A DNA stretch of 64,000 bases from Maratus speciosus (GCA_963932465.1 OZ010800.1:37004352-37068351), one strand, 5' to 3'; positions 33,031-45,394 are shown, counted from the first letter of the stretch. Made by a program: numbers and translations. Notes: generated by a model not told the origin, from the sequence alone.

Positions 33031-33495
33031 TAGAAAGTATTAATTTATAATGTTATAACAACATAATAGAATTTTTTTTAATAGAATTGTATATTTACTA
33101 ATTATCTATTATCTAATTATCAAAAACGCTTATAACTCGGATCCGAATTGTCGCAGAACATACAAATTTAACATGATAAAAGCAATTATTTTAAAGGGGG
33201 AGAAGGAGTTTTCTTTTGGTCCTGTTTGCAACTGAGAATCTTTTCTTGAAATTGATTCCATGTTTATAGTTGAAAAACAAAACAAAAAGTTCTATATTTA
33301 AAATCCAAATTCATCGAATTTTAATTTATTTTTTATGCATTAGTTTCATGGAAAATTATTTTTTTATTAAAACAATGCTTTAGAATATAAATTGAAATTC
33401 GATAAATTTGGATTTTCAGTATTAAACTTTAAACCGGCAATGAACTTTAACTGAGAAATATAATAGTAATAATAAAGATAATGTCTCCTCTTTCT

Positions 33496-34250
33496 AAAGA
33501 TTATGTTTAACTTACAAAATATGAGTGCTCTACAGTAATTACAGCTCCAGTTATAACTGTTTTATGTTGTCAGCACCTTATACGCTGAAATATAAAGGAA
33601 CTGCTATAGAAAATACACCCTCCCCTTTTAAAACGATTAAGATTACCATACGAAATTTGTGAAAGATGCGACAATTGAATTCGAGTTACATGTATTTATC
33701 GTTATCGAGACTTAATATTCTCGCTGTACTAAAATTTAGAAATCTTGCATTGAAAATGCCCTCAATGTTCCCCTTTATAAAGATTAAGTTCACCATACAA
33801 AATATGAGTGTTCTACTATAATTATAGTTCGAGTTATATATGTTTTAAGTTGTCAGCACCTTGTATTTAAAATATACTAAAATATGGTGGGCTTCTATAA
33901 AATATCGACAAACCCCCTACACTTTAAAATGATTGAGTTTACCGTACGGAATTTGTCTAGGTTACGACAATTTTTATCCGAGTTACAAAAATTTTTGGTT
34001 ATTAGGTCATTATATTTGCGCTATACTAAAATTTACTTCCCTCTGGTAAAGAAAAAAAAATGCCCCCCCCCCCTCCCTTCATAAAGATTACTTTTACCAT
34101 ACAAAATATGAGTGTCCTACAATAATTACAGTTTGAGTTATAAGTGTTTTAAGTTACCAGCCGCTTTTATTTACGATACACGAAAATTTTAGGGTGGGGA
34201 GCTTCAGTAAACAATTGTAGATTATCCTACTTTAAAAATTCTCCGTTATC
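33496..34250 (+). repeat. tandem array, about 290-bp unit, three copies
   Basis: Units start near 33496, 33779 and 34084 with AAAGATTA followed by ACCATACAAAATATGAGTGT. They share CTACARTAATTACAG, GAGTTATAASTGTTTTA and GCACCTTRTA. A poly-C stretch (34063-34073) lies in one unit. Confidence 0.75.
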
Positions 34251-35484
34251 ATTAAAATAATAACTGTATTGTATAACATCAAATATCATCCTCATTATAA
34301 TGTCATTGTAACTCAAATTTCTTAATTCTCAACAAAAGAATATAATTATAAGTAAGTACAGTCTCGAGTACAGTTGGAATAAAAACTAATTAGAAATTTT
34401 ACTGTTTCCATTACACGTAATTGTATCTAAAATTTCTTAGTTACCATTACAACAACGTAATAAGAATTATAATCATCTCAAGTACATTTGAAAACAAATC
34501 AATAATCTAAATTTACCATTCACATTACACGTAATTGGAACTAAAATTTTACAGTTACAGCATTACCGCACCGTAATGAAAATCATAACCTTCTGCATTA
34601 CAGTTACAATCATATCTTAATAAACATTTTGCCATTGAAATTACACGTAATTGTAATTATATGTTCTCAATTATAATTACAATTATACAGGGTGTTTCAC
34701 TACCAGACCGACAAACTTTGGGGGGTAATAGTAGACATAAAGACAAACATTATTAAATAGGAAATCATGGGGCGCAAAAATCTTCTGTAGGAGCTAGGAG
34801 CCATTAAAGTTTAAGGTCCAAAATTTCAAACGATGATAAAAAACGGAAAAAAGGGTCGATTCGTTTGCGGTTTTCGCTAAAATCATTTTTTATGTCACGA
34901 TTTTCTTTAAAACTTTTTTTAAAGGTTACGTTCAAAAATTGTCGATAGAGGGCGCTTTATACTTTAGAGTAACGAACAAATACTTTTTACCATTATTTTT
35001 TGTATGGGGTTAAAATTATTCTGAAGTTTAGACTTTAACTTAAATTTTAAGCCCAAAATCGAAAACAATGAGATCGGGTAATTAGCGAAAATTGAAATGT
35101 GAACAGAGGGGGGAGATTTTAAACGCTCATAAACACTGAAGAAAATAATAAATTTTGTTGCGATTTGCGTGTATGTCATTCTCTCGGTAATTATTTTATT
35201 CAAAATGACGTACAGCTTTGGTGTCCTCATTTTTTGATAGAGGGCGCTTCCGACACATCTCCGACATTTCAATGGCATTATTCCTGGGTGTTTTACTACC
35301 AGACCAACATACTTCCATGAAGTGTTAGGGATGCAAAGACGACTCGGAATCACGTAGGAATGTAACGTTGGAAATGTCTCTTTTGCTAATTATGGTTAAA
35401 AGAAGCAAAGAAAAAAGCAACAGAAAGAAGCAGAGAAACAGCAACACGTTAATGTGACAAAAAACAGTTTATTTAAAGGTTTTA

Positions 35485-35643
35485 CTACAAAAAGTGTTCG
35501 AAATTACGACCAGAAGTAGTTCAGTAAGCTCGACAGCGGCGTCGCATGGAATTCCTCAAGCTCTGGAAGATTCCTGGCACCTCTGATGCCTTTCTGGTAG
35601 CTACAGAAATACGAGCCGCGAGGTCTTCGCAGTGCCATCTACC
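35485..35643 (-). pseudogene. mariner-type transposase C-terminus, fragment
   Basis: The minus-strand frame includes EVPGIFQSLRNSMRRRCRA, then one stop (35521-35523), then TTSGRNFEHFL and a stop (35485-35487). The pattern 'PGIFQ...S...RRC.AC......FEH.L-stop' is what I know from C-termini of insect mariner-family transposases. AATAAA follows at about 35470 (minus strand). Only about 50 residues are present, with no catalytic DDE segment, so it is inactive. Confidence 0.6.
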
Positions 35644-35657
35644 GTTGCTGTCAAGCA

Positions 35658-35702
35658 TGCCGGACTACTTCTGGTAGTAATTTCGAACACCTTTTGTATT
35701 AA
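35658..35702 (+). pseudogene. second, inverted transposase C-terminal tip
   Basis: The plus strand reads CRTTSGSNFEHLLY then TAA, the mirror copy of the minus-strand remnant at 35485. It shows that both arms of the palindrome come from the 3' end of one transposon type. Confidence 0.55.
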
Positions 35703-36509
35703 AACCTTTAAATAAACTGTTTTGTGTCACATTAGCGTGTTGCTGTTTCTCTGCTTCTTTCTGTTGCTTTTTTCTCTGCTTCTTTTAACCATAAATCGCA
35801 AAAAAGGCATTTCCAACGTTACATTCCTATGCGATTCTGAGTCGTCATTGCATCCCTAACACTTCCTGGAAGTATGTAAGTCTGGTAGTAAAACACCCAG
35901 GAATAATGTCATTGAAAGGTCGGGGATGTGTCGGAAGCGCCCTCTATCAAAAAAATGAGGACATCAAAGCTGTACGTCATTTTGAATAAAATAATTATCA
36001 AGGGAATGACCTACACGCAAACCGCAACAAAATCAATTAGTTTCTTCAATGTTTATGAGAGTTTAAAATTCCCCCCCCCCACCGCTCTGTTCACAGTTCA
36101 ATTTTCGCTAGTTACCCGATCTCAATGTTTTCGATTTTGGGCTTAAAATTTAAGTTAAAGTCTAAACTTTGGAATAATTTTAACCCCATACAAAATATAA
36201 CGGTAAAAAGTAGTTGTTCGTTACTCTGAAGTCTAAAGCGCCCTCTATCGACAATTTTTGAAAGTAACCTTTACAATTATTTTTAAAGAAAATCATGATA
36301 TAAAGAATGATTTTAAGCGAAAACCGCAAACGAATCGACCCTTTTTTCTGTTTTTTATCATCATTTGAAGTTTTGGACCTTAAACTTTAATGGCCCCTAG
36401 CTCCTACAGAAGGCGTTTGCGCCCCCATGGTTCCCTATTTAATAATGTTTGTCTTCATGTCTACTATCACCCCTCAAAGTTTGTCGGTCTGGTAGTGAAA
36501 CACCCTGTT

Positions 36510-36920
36510 TAATGATAATCACAGCATTTATAGTTGCAATTACAAGGCTAATTGAATTTCAAATTTAAATTATAATTACACATAAACGTAGTTATAATTT
36601 TTCTCAATTATAATTACAATGATATAATGATAATCATAGAATTTATATTTACGATTACAATGCTAATTGAATTTCAAATTCAGATTATAATTGCACGTAA
36701 TCGTAATTACAGTTTTCTCAATTATAATTACAATTATATAATGATAATCATAGAAATTATAATTACGATTACAATGCTAATTAAATTTCAAATTCAGATT
36801 ATAATTGTACGTAATCGTAATTATAATTTTCTCAATTATAATTACAATTATATAATGATAATCATAGCATTTATAGTAACGATTACAATGCTACTTGAAT
36901 CTCAAATTCAGATTATAATT
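36510..36920 (+). repeat. tandem array, about 120-bp unit
   Basis: Three to four copies of a unit with ATGATAATCATAG, ACGATTACAATGCTAATT and CGTAATCGTAATTA. A 111-codon open frame here is repetitive (I/N/Y only) and is not a gene. Confidence 0.8.
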
Positions 36921-37168
36921 GCCCCACCAGTGGCCGAGAGGTTCTGCTCTCGAAGCTGGTAGACAGGAGGTGCTGGGTTCGATCCCAATCGCGCCCGTCG
37001 GCCTAATCGTTCGGAGTTTTCGTGGTTTTCTTCGAACCTTGGTTCTCCAAGCGTTAATACGGGTTAGGTTCCCTTAGAAAGACCTCCACGGAAGGCACCC
37101 CCCTCCCTTAGGGCCTATATCCCACGTGCTGATAATTGGCCGACATAAATACAACCAACCAACCAACC
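36921..37168 (+). mobile_element. tRNA-derived SINE
   Basis: A perfect 11-bp duplication AGATTATAATT flanks it (36910-36920 and 37169-37179). The head holds an A-box TGGCCGAGAGG (36931-36941) and a B-box GGTTCGATCCC (36976-36986) about 35 bases apart, an RNA polymerase III promoter of tRNA type. A tRNA-unrelated body follows and the tail is (AACC)n. The Ser/Leu-like 'GGCCGAGAGGTT' head suggests a class II tRNA ancestor. It was inserted after the hAT-like host element formed. Confidence 0.85.
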
Positions 37169-37275
37169 AGATTATAATTAACATGTAATTGAAAGTATAA
37201 TCCCTTACATGCCATTACTTTGTAATCAGATTACAAATTAATCAGAATACGAATTTGCCCAACTCTGCAGTAAAC

Positions 37276-38350
37276 ATTTAAGGTTTCAAGTCACTGAACT
37301 TCCAAATTCTCTTCAGTAATTTTAAGTCTATGGGCATGTACTGTATTCACATTTTTTAAATATCTCCTTAAGAAATGAATATTTTTAACTTTTTTTTTGT
37401 ACTCTTCTTTGTTTCTTTTTTCTTAGTTGTCAAAATATTTATAAAATATGTACTTACTTTTATGGGAAGTGTTAAAATCTTTCTTAAACTTCGTCAGCTT
37501 TTAAGATATAAAATATTAAATTAAGTATACGTTTTAGAAATATTATTTAGACCTATTTTAGAACTAAGAAAAAAATGAACACCTTTTAAGAACAATAAAG
37601 AGAAAAAGCGAGTTAAAAACATTAATTTACCGAGGATATATATTAAATATACATATGCATCACATGCCCATATACTTAACATTAGCGAAAGGAGTTCGGT
37701 AGTTGAGTGAGTAGCAGCCTTAAGTAAACTTTGTACAACATATTTATTTTTTAAATGAATGCATACATTTAGGGGAATATAACATTAATTAAGTGTATTT
37801 ACTAATAATAGATCAACAGAATTGGATTTAAATTTATAACACTTGAAAAGTAGTTTTGGCCAGAATTTTGGGTCAAATACTCCACTGTGCGCTGTGCAGT
37901 TTAGTTTAGTTTACATGTAAAATATATTGTCATTGAATCGTTATTTCACCGAAAATTTAAACAGAGCAATGGCAATATTTCCATAAAGGCTGTATATGGA
38001 CTATATATATAATTTTAATAGAAAACATATTTAATGTAAGCGAATAAACGGATGCATGAGTATTTATTTTCTTGCAGTTCTCGAACTTCTTAGCCGATCT
38101 ATATTTTAAAAATTTCCCCCCATCTGAAGAAGGAGTATAATATCGTACATAGAATAATATCGCAGACGCAACTTCATCCGAATAAATTTCAAACAATGAT
38201 GTCTGTTAGACGATAATGTACTGTTTTTGTTATAAAATAAAACTATGGTAGCGAAACACATATATGTGTTACAATTTCTAGTCTTTACAGTTCTGACCAT
38301 CAATTTAGATGCATCCTGTATCTCTATTGCGCATGAGATGCTGAAAAGAC
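37276..38350. other. AT-rich unassigned stretch
   Basis: No repeat partner, RNA gene or credible coding frame seen. Open frames of 65-79 codons at 37957-38303 overlap each other in different frames and look like chance. Confidence 0.6.
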
Positions 38351-38880
38351 AAAATAAAAAGAAAAGTGCCCCGTTAAACTGATGGCATTGAGCTCACAGG
38401 CTATTCACACTAATTGTATATTATACTCTTATTTTAAAGAATAATTCCCCTCGAAAAATAAAGAAATCGACAAAAAAAATCCCATTTAGCTAAATTAAGG
38501 GAGGCGGGCTAGCTTCCGCATTTCTCAACCTTTAAACTTAACCAATGAACCTACAAATCTAATCAGGGAAGCGCTTTATCAGAATATACCGGCATACCAA
38601 ATTTGAAGCAAATCGGATAATTCTGCATGAAAAACCTATTTATCTAAATTAAAGGGAGATTAGACACCCCGTTCTCCTCCTTTATACTTAACCAATGAAC
38701 CAACAAAACTAATCAGGGAAGCGCCTTATCGGAATGAACCTATATCCGAACTTTGAAGCAAATCGGATATTTCTATCAAGAGTTATCGTGATGCGTACAT
38801 ACATACGTACGTACGTACAGAACCTGCGAGCACATTAGCTCTCAGGGTTTGATAGCCTGTGAACTAAAAAGAAAATGCTG
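38350..38880 (+). repeat. repeat family R, copy 2, with internal duplication
   Basis: Two diverged tandem units (about 38500-38645 and 38650-38790) share CCAATGAACC, ACAAAWCTAATCAGGGAAGC, TTTGAAGCAAATCGGATA. They are followed by a GTACGTACGTAC-type core and TTAGCTCTCAGGG. An inverted partial copy is at 31430-31610. It resembles the 3' untranslated end of a retroposon, which is inference. Confidence 0.6.
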
Positions 38881-39437
38881 AAATAAATTATGTATCTCAA
38901 GACTGCGAATTTTCTTCTAGATCTGATGTTGCTCAAATGCCTGTAAAAATATGAAATATCCATAAATTAGTTAACAAGAGGACGAAAATAGCGTGGAAAA
39001 GAATTACAATGTAATCAGCGATCACTTTATGGTAAGAATAATAATATCCGAGAATACGTTACATAAGAAAGATTACACTTCTGCTATTTTCCTTTGTCCA
39101 TTTAATAGACAAATTTATAACTATAATTAAATAAAAAGGAGGTTCTGATGTGAGCATCATTAGAGATTGCGTTATAAAATAATAAATTCCACACAAAAAA
39201 GGCAAATAAGAATTAGGAGTGCAAATTCTATTTCACAAGCATTTTGTGTAGATAATGTAAAAATATAATTGTTTTTAAATATAATTTTTTATTTAAATGA
39301 CAGAAAAAGGTTTTTTAAGATATGTTAGGGTTTTTTCCCTTTTAGATTTTTTTACAGAAGAAAGTTTTGTAATGACCGCAGAATAATAGTTTTGGAAAGT
39401 TCTCGTTGTTCTGCTGGTTTCATTTCAATTACAACTA

Positions 39438-39800
39438 CCCTATATATATAAAATCCTAATGAAACGAATTTATGAAACGACTGAAATGAAACGAATTTAT
39501 AAAACGACTGAAATGAAACGAATTTTTGAAACGATTCTATGAAACGACTGATTAAACACTGATTATGTTTCACGACGATTTCTCCTAAAATATGGAATAT
39601 TTTGCGATGTGATTAACACCAAAAATACATATTGATCCGTAGATCTCAAAACTGGTATTAGAATTTTCTTTTATTCGAATTAGTTTCCGAAATATTATTT
39701 TTTTTCTAATTTTAAATGCTTTTCTCTAATGATGGCAACTCAAATTTTAATCATAACAGATATTTTTTTTCATATTTTAGAAAAGGTTATTATTTTAAAC
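39438..39800 (+). mobile_element. Helitron module C 5' fragment with 29-bp tandem expansion
   Basis: CCCTATATATATAAAATCCT matches the module C end at 24932. After it, a unit with ATGAAACGAATTTATGAAAC and GACTGA repeats about three times (39459-39552), then CGACGATTTCTCCTAAAATA and GATCTCAAAACTGGTATTAG follow as in 24980-25080. The 3' part is missing. Confidence 0.65.
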
Positions 39801-40369
39801 TAATTTGGTGAGAAGTTTGGCCTCCCTTAAATGTATGCTAAGAACAACGGTTTTTATTTATTTATTTATTTGTTTTTATTTATTTTTATTATTTCATTAT
39901 CATTTTATTCAATACAAAACTTTCATTTAAAATTGAAACATTTAAAATTAATGGCTTTCATTTCTTTCTTTTTTTTTAAACGAAACGAAAAGAAAAATAT
40001 TAGGCACACATGTCATATACGCACCGGGATACCTAATTGGCGCCAAAATGGCGTTGTTTTGCCTGACATGGTAACCCGGCTATTGTTGCTTATTTATTAA
40101 TAAATGTTTATTTACATTTATTTTCCCTTTATTTAAATAAATGTTATAAATTGTTTTGTTCTACAGTTATTAATTATTTTTTTATTTATTGTTATTTCAT
40201 TTTAAAAATAATAGAAAATAATAAAAATGCATATGTGACTGGTATTCGAAAACGAGGTTTTCCCCAAATTGTTGTAAAAAAATCACGCCAAACCCGGTGC
40301 TTATATGACATCTGTGTTAAATATTAAATAATGCAACAAATCATGGCATTTAATTTCAAATTCAAAGCA

Positions 40370-40655
40370 AATGACCAATATCACCAAATTGTATAAATCG
40401 CTAAACCACTCGCCAAATTTTACAAGTTGACGTAATTTTTATTTTAAATAACGAAAAAATAAATAAATTAGTATAAATATACAAATACAAATAAAGAGTC
40501 GTAATAAAAATCACTTGATGGCGTAAACACGTGTAACTTCCTTACAGTCAAGTGAATGTGACATTTACGATCAACCATTATTGACATTTAATCTTATAGT
40601 CTGGCCATTGATTTTTGGTCGATGGGATAACCAAGTAGTACCGTTTTAATTTACC
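40370..40655 (+). repeat. dispersed repeat S, copy 1 (copy 2 at 63675-63920)
   Basis: Shared landmarks: CACCAAATTRTA, TTTTATTTTAAATAAC, AATCACTTGATG, AACACGTGTA, GTGAATGTGA, TTTACGATCA, CATTTAATCTTATAGT and GGGATAAYCAAGT. The element type is unknown. Confidence 0.7.
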
Positions 40656-40931
40656 ACTCGAAAAATCAAACTAGTAAATCTGCAGATCAGGAGCCTCAAC
40701 ATCACATTTGCAACTCGTTCTTTTTAATACACGTTGCGTAATACTCAACTTCCTACAAATCGCAATTTATTTATTTTTTCAAATTACATAAATATTTATA
40801 AGAATAAAAAGTACTTCGAAAAGTTTCAGAAATTAAAAGTGTTAAATTAAACATGTAGTTATGCATTGATATTCTGAAGTTCAGATGAGCTGCTTATTCT
40901 GGTAAATGTTAAGATAAAAAAGTGCATTTCT

Positions 40932-40955
40932 TCAGGGGGCTCTGTCCCCCTGAAT
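40932..40955. other. GC hairpin TTCAGGGGG/CCCCCTGAA
   Basis: A perfect 9-bp stem with a CTCTGT loop in AT-rich DNA. It resembles the hairpin just inside Helitron 3' ends in this window (GGGGGCAGAGCC), so it may be a decayed Helitron end. No CTAG follows at the right place. Confidence 0.4.
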
Positions 40956-41280
40956 CCTGTAGTTTATTTAAATTTACATTCGTATTTTTTTATTGATTGT
41001 GCAAACGGTTATACCCGATAGCATGAACATTAGCAGCAAGTTTGATTTTTTTCTGATATTATCTTGCCGTGACAAGTTTGAATTGAGGAATTCTCAGCAA
41101 ATCTCCCGCAGAGTATAGCATCACCCATTTGCATGCATGAGTAGTTTGTTGTGAAACTGATGGCAAGGCTGTCTTTAATTCACGAAAGTGACGAAAGCAA
41201 ACAATCCCTCTGTTGAGGGAATAGACAATCATCAGATACGCAGAAATTGCAGACATTTTATTCTGTTGGCACATCTTTTT

Positions 41281-42170
41281 TAACCATTTAGAAATGGTTG
41301 TTGTTTTCGGTCGAGGATGGGGCCAAATGATGCTCGCATTTTATTTTTTTTAACAAAATTCAACGATGTTCTTTACTTTTAGAAGAATTCTTATTTGAAT
41401 GGTAATAGAAAGGCATAAAATCGTTAAAAATTGTTTGAATAGGTAATCAGAAGGCATAAAATCGTTAATATTTGAAAAAGTTACAAAATGGGTAGGCGCA
41501 AATTATCAGATATGGAAAAATCCAAAGCCAAAGAGCGAAGCCGAAATTAAAAACGTTTTGCAAAGCAAAAATCGAGGTCTTCAACTCATTATGTAGGCCA
41601 TGAAAATCGAGGTCTTCAACTGATTATGTAGCCCATGAAAATCGATTTCAGAATAAAAGACGAACGCAAAAAAGAAAACAATCTTATGTTTAATCGATTG
41701 ATAGTAAAAGGGCATGTCTCGAGGGGCTCCAGTCCACTAGCCATGGCGTTTTACAATCGGTCGATTCTAACCGGGAAAAATTAAGCTCAACGTAGATAAT
41801 TTGTCGCAATCTGTGGATGATTCGGTGGAACTGCTTTCGATTTGTAAACTGTTTTTATTCTCGAAACGGGACTTGGAGAGTTTATCGATGAAGGTTTTGG
41901 TCGTCTGAAGTTTGATCTTTGCAATCTGTTGTTGAAGAGGATGCGACGGAATTTGGTGGACGAAATTTAGATTTTTCGGTTAAATTTTGTTACGAAAGTG
42001 ATTTGTCGCGATCTGTGGATGATTCGGTGGAACTGCTTTCGATTTTTAACCTCTTATCTTTCTCGGTTTCTCTTGTCGAAATGCCCAAAATTAAAACTAA
42101 AAAAAAAAAAAAAAAAAAAAAAAATCCAAATGGTCGATGTAATCTATTAAATTACAATTTCATTTTTTTA
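41281..42170. mobile_element. element X, copy 1
   Basis: Starts AACCATTTAGAAATGGTTGT and CGGTCGAGG, and ends CCAAATGGTCGATGTAAT, TTAAATTACA. The same two ends bracket 45395-46140. ACCATTTGGA is an inverted terminal motif. The interior has a 34-bp tandem duplication (41568-41645) and a longer one of about 199 bp (GTGGATGATTCGGTGGAACT at 41812 and 42013), plus an A run (42098-42123). The 96-codon open frame at 41919 lies in these repeats. Class unknown. Confidence 0.55.
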
Positions 42171-42277
42171 AACTCTATACTTATCAAATACCAAAAAGGC
42201 TCGAAATGAAAAGTACAAATTTTACCGTAACTTGTTTATGGTGGTAAAAATGATGCATGCACCTTAACATGCATGCC

Positions 42278-42330
42278 TTCATAGACCTGATCAGTAGACT
42301 TGATCAGGTCTATGAACCCCTTCGGTGGGG
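42278..42330. other. perfect 16-bp hairpin plus adjacent GC hairpin
   Basis: TTCATAGACCTGATCA (42278-42293) and TGATCAGGTCTATGAA (42301-42316) form a perfect stem with a 7-base loop. CCCC-TTCGGT-GGGG follows directly. It is short for a MITE and has no flanking duplication visible. It would be a stable double stem-loop if transcribed. Confidence 0.7.
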
Positions 42331-43823
42331 TTAAACGTTTAGTGTAACAGATGTAAACAATTAATGTGGCATAGAAAGATTACTACTTTGCAGTAAGTTT
42401 GCAGTATATATGATTACTTGTTTGCCGTTAATTTGCAATAAATTTGATACTGCATTAATTTAACTTGCACGACATGTTAGCTGCAAGTACAAAGTGTGGT
42501 GACTTCGGCGTTTGCGTTATCTTTCTACAGTCTTGTTATGAACTTTCAGTCTTGTCATGCTGAGCTTGCTGCAGCATTGCAGGTTTTCAAAGCAAGACTT
42601 CTGCAAATTTTCTGCAAACTAAAAATGCTATGTGGGTAGTTTGTTTTAGATTTCTTTTTACGCTGTGATTTATAAGGATAAGTAACAGTTTGGACAAATA
42701 TTTCATGTTATCCTAATATCCAAATAGCAATATTTACTTACCTGCCAACCACAAATACCTGCATCTGATGGATAAGGAACTTATGGAAATGTAAACTGAA
42801 TCATCTAATTTAGAACTCTAATGTTTTTAATATTTTTACAATATTTGTTTTCGTAAAATAGTTTCCATCGCCGTTCTGTAATATTTAGATCTAAGATCTT
42901 ATTTGAATACATCTTAATCTACTCGATAGCATAAAATTACTAAAATCAAGCAAAAATAGGCATGTTTGGAGAGTTTTAAACCTAATGTGTAATGATTCAT
43001 CATTGTGTCAGTGCCATTTGACTAAATGACAAACGTGATTTAGCACTATAAAGTATTTTTTGTCATAATCTTTTAATAGTATCCACATTCAATTTAAAAC
43101 CATAATTTTACTAAAATTGTTCGTATTTGATGCAATCCTACGTTTCAGATCAGACTGCGAAAGATTAATTAATCTTTTATTTCTCCAAGCCGGACATCCT
43201 GCTTAATCTTTTGTAATTGGGATTATTTGAATGGTTTTTTTATTGTTATTATCATTGACTTCGTTCACGTAGCTTTAAAAGAAAGATAAATGCATTAATT
43301 AAGCAAAACATTTCACTCCCAATAATTAAAATCATGTTTAATTGAACAACTCTTTGTCCCGTTTTATAGAAGACAATAAGGAATTTCTTATTTGTAGGAG
43401 TCTTGACATAACTCAGCCCCAAAAATTTGCCAAATTTTGTGCCATATAATATAAACTTTTGCCAAACTGAAATTGCAACCAATGAAAAAAAAGAGGGCCA
43501 AGTAAAATCGCAGAAATCGACGAATCTTTCTTCGTAAAATGAAACAACGACGCTGAGAGAATTCTAGGGAAGAGTTCCGTATCCTGTTCTGGTCAGCGCG
43601 ATTGGCGAAGGAATCCAAAATGGCGCCAAAAGGTCGTTTTAGCATGTTATTATATTTTTCAAGGTGGCAGAAAAAAACGGTTTTTAAAATTTTTTAAACA
43701 TCTATTTTTGTATTACAAACTTTCCATATGTATTATTTATATATATCTATATTATGTATATAATTATTTATGTAGATAAACATATGTAAATACATATTAT
43801 ATATATAGTACTTTATACTTATA
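42331..43823. other. AT-rich unassigned stretch
   Basis: A block with repeated TTTGCAGT/CTGCAA words lies at 42385-42640 (for example CTGCAAATTTTCTGCAAACT). It may be a degraded element. The two open frames at 43252-43645 overlap and show no domain. Confidence 0.5.
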
Positions 43824-45394
43824 CTAGCTGGCTATGCCCGCTGCGCTGGTCAGTATTTCCAAATAAACCTTGAATTAAGCAAAATGGTGAATTCGAACTT
43901 GAATATTTTTTTAAATGGACCTTTAGCTTGAATGTCCTTCCGCGTTGCTGAAAAGATGCGAACGTCATTGCGATATTATATTACCTTATACGTTGGACAA
44001 AATTTAGCTATTAAGAAGCAGTTCTTTTAGTTGATAATTCACATTACACTTTTGGTACAGAAATGAGGCCGTTAAGACAATAGGAATTAAAATGGTCTCA
44101 TATCTGACAATATTAAATTAGAGATGCATTACAATGATTGCAGAGATTTACCATTGAACTTGAATTATGCTCGGGTGGTTTATTTTCGTTTGTTTGTCTT
44201 TGATCTCCTGGCCTCTCAGCTCGCGCAATATGTGATTCTGGTAGCTGAAATACAATCTCACTGGATGTTAGTTATATTTCTTAATAAATACCCTCTTATG
44301 CTACTACTCTTTTCCCTCTTTGGATTCTAGCAGGGTAAATGCAGTCAAAAAAGTAATAAATTATTTGCAGACAAAGAAGATTGTTTAACTTTCATATTTA
44401 AAAGAAAAGTGAAACATAAAAATGTGTGTTTTTAAAGCTGAATTTCCTGAATAAATCTAAAATGACGTCATTTTCACTGTCTTTTCATTTTGTAGACCAG
44501 TTGAAATCATGTAACCGTTAACCCGGGAAAAAACTCGATGACTTAATCTTGTAGAAAAATAAACCTCATGCATCCAATAAAATCTTTATAATCATCCGTA
44601 ATCGACGTTATTGTGAGGGTTCACGTCAAACATTAAAACTGATGCAACAATATTGTTGCACATGTACCAGGGTTAAGAACTGACAATGATAAATAAAGTT
44701 AGTTATACAAAAATTTTAGCAATATGCATTTTGGTGAATACCTGAACCGAAGGTTTATTTAGCATTTTTCTAAAGAGAGTAATAACACGGACAAACAAAT
44801 AGGCCTGCTATTTTCTTTATATTTAATAGTACATTAATCTTCCATCTGTTCTGAAAATAACCCAGATTATGAAAATAACTCTTAATTTGTTGCTGTGTTT
44901 AGCTGATAGAGCGTGCGTCAGGACAATTCGCTTTATACTGATCGAAATTCCAGGTAATTTAATCCTATCTAGGCTGAAATGATAAGTCCATGGGCATTAT
45001 TCCATTTGCCACCATTGGAACCATAAAGTTTTTTCCCTTATATTGAAAGTATTGTTTTTTTATGAGAGTAAAATAATTTGAGGTAATAAATAAATAATAA
45101 TAAATCTTCTTTTGTTTGTTTGCTTCATTATGAAAAACCATAATTTAGTAATCGCTAATTTCAAAATCTGTCTAATCTTTTGAATTTTGATACGCCATGC
45201 AACATGCTCGTTGGCAGGTGACACGATTCCGTAGGATTTGTCCAATATGTTGAATAAAACATTTTTTAAACAATGGTTAAGCAAAAGAAAGTTATGCAGA
45301 AAAAGCTAAAAAGAAATGACATATTAGCAAGCAATATTTATTGCAAAATGTTCATTTTATTTATTTATTTATTAACCATTTGGAAAAATGGTTA

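Larger units (their letters stand above)
34688..36507. mobile_element. 1.8-kb near-perfect palindrome of mariner origin
   Basis: CAGGGTGTTTCACTACCAGA at 34688 and its complement ending at 36507 are the tips of arms of about 830 bases that pair almost throughout. The left flank is TA, the right flank TT. An internal second tip, CTGGGTGTTTTACTACCAGA, occurs at about 35285 and inverted at about 35899, so a smaller foldback of the same family is nested at the centre. The central 170 bases carry two short inverted transposase C-terminal remnants. Open frames of 129 and 72 codons in the two arms are the same repeat read on opposite strands. Confidence 0.85.
32356..37267. mobile_element. 4.9-kb hAT-like element built of tandem repeats
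   Basis: Inverted ends CAGTAATGGGCAGAATTTGA and CAGAGTTGGGCAAATTCGTA (right end read inward) are bracketed by a perfect 8-bp duplication CAGTAAAC. Eight-base duplications and CAGAGTTGGGC-type ends are hAT-like. No transposase remains. The interior consists of four repeat zones: about 66-bp units (32360-33030), about 290-bp units (33140-34250), about 115-bp units (34330-34690) and about 120-bp units (36510-36920). These are rich in TAATTACA and TGTAATTR words. It hosts a mariner palindrome (34688-36507) and a SINE (36921-37168). Confidence 0.75.

Noticed and set aside
34964..35353. 129-codon open frame, minus strand
   Set aside because: It lies in one arm of the mariner palindrome. The other arm gives the same text (35928-36146) with differences and no conserved domain.
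36627..36962. 111-codon open frame, plus strand
   Set aside because: It is a translation of the 120-bp tandem unit (I, N, Y, T only) and runs into the SINE. It is repeat-driven and not a gene.
38802..38819. (TACG)n as a telomere-like or regulatory array
   Set aside because: It is a short microsatellite within repeat family R, also present in the inverted copy near 31470.
41919..42209. 96-codon open frame with a lysine run
   Set aside because: It lies in the internal duplication and A-run of element X. It is not shared by the second copy.
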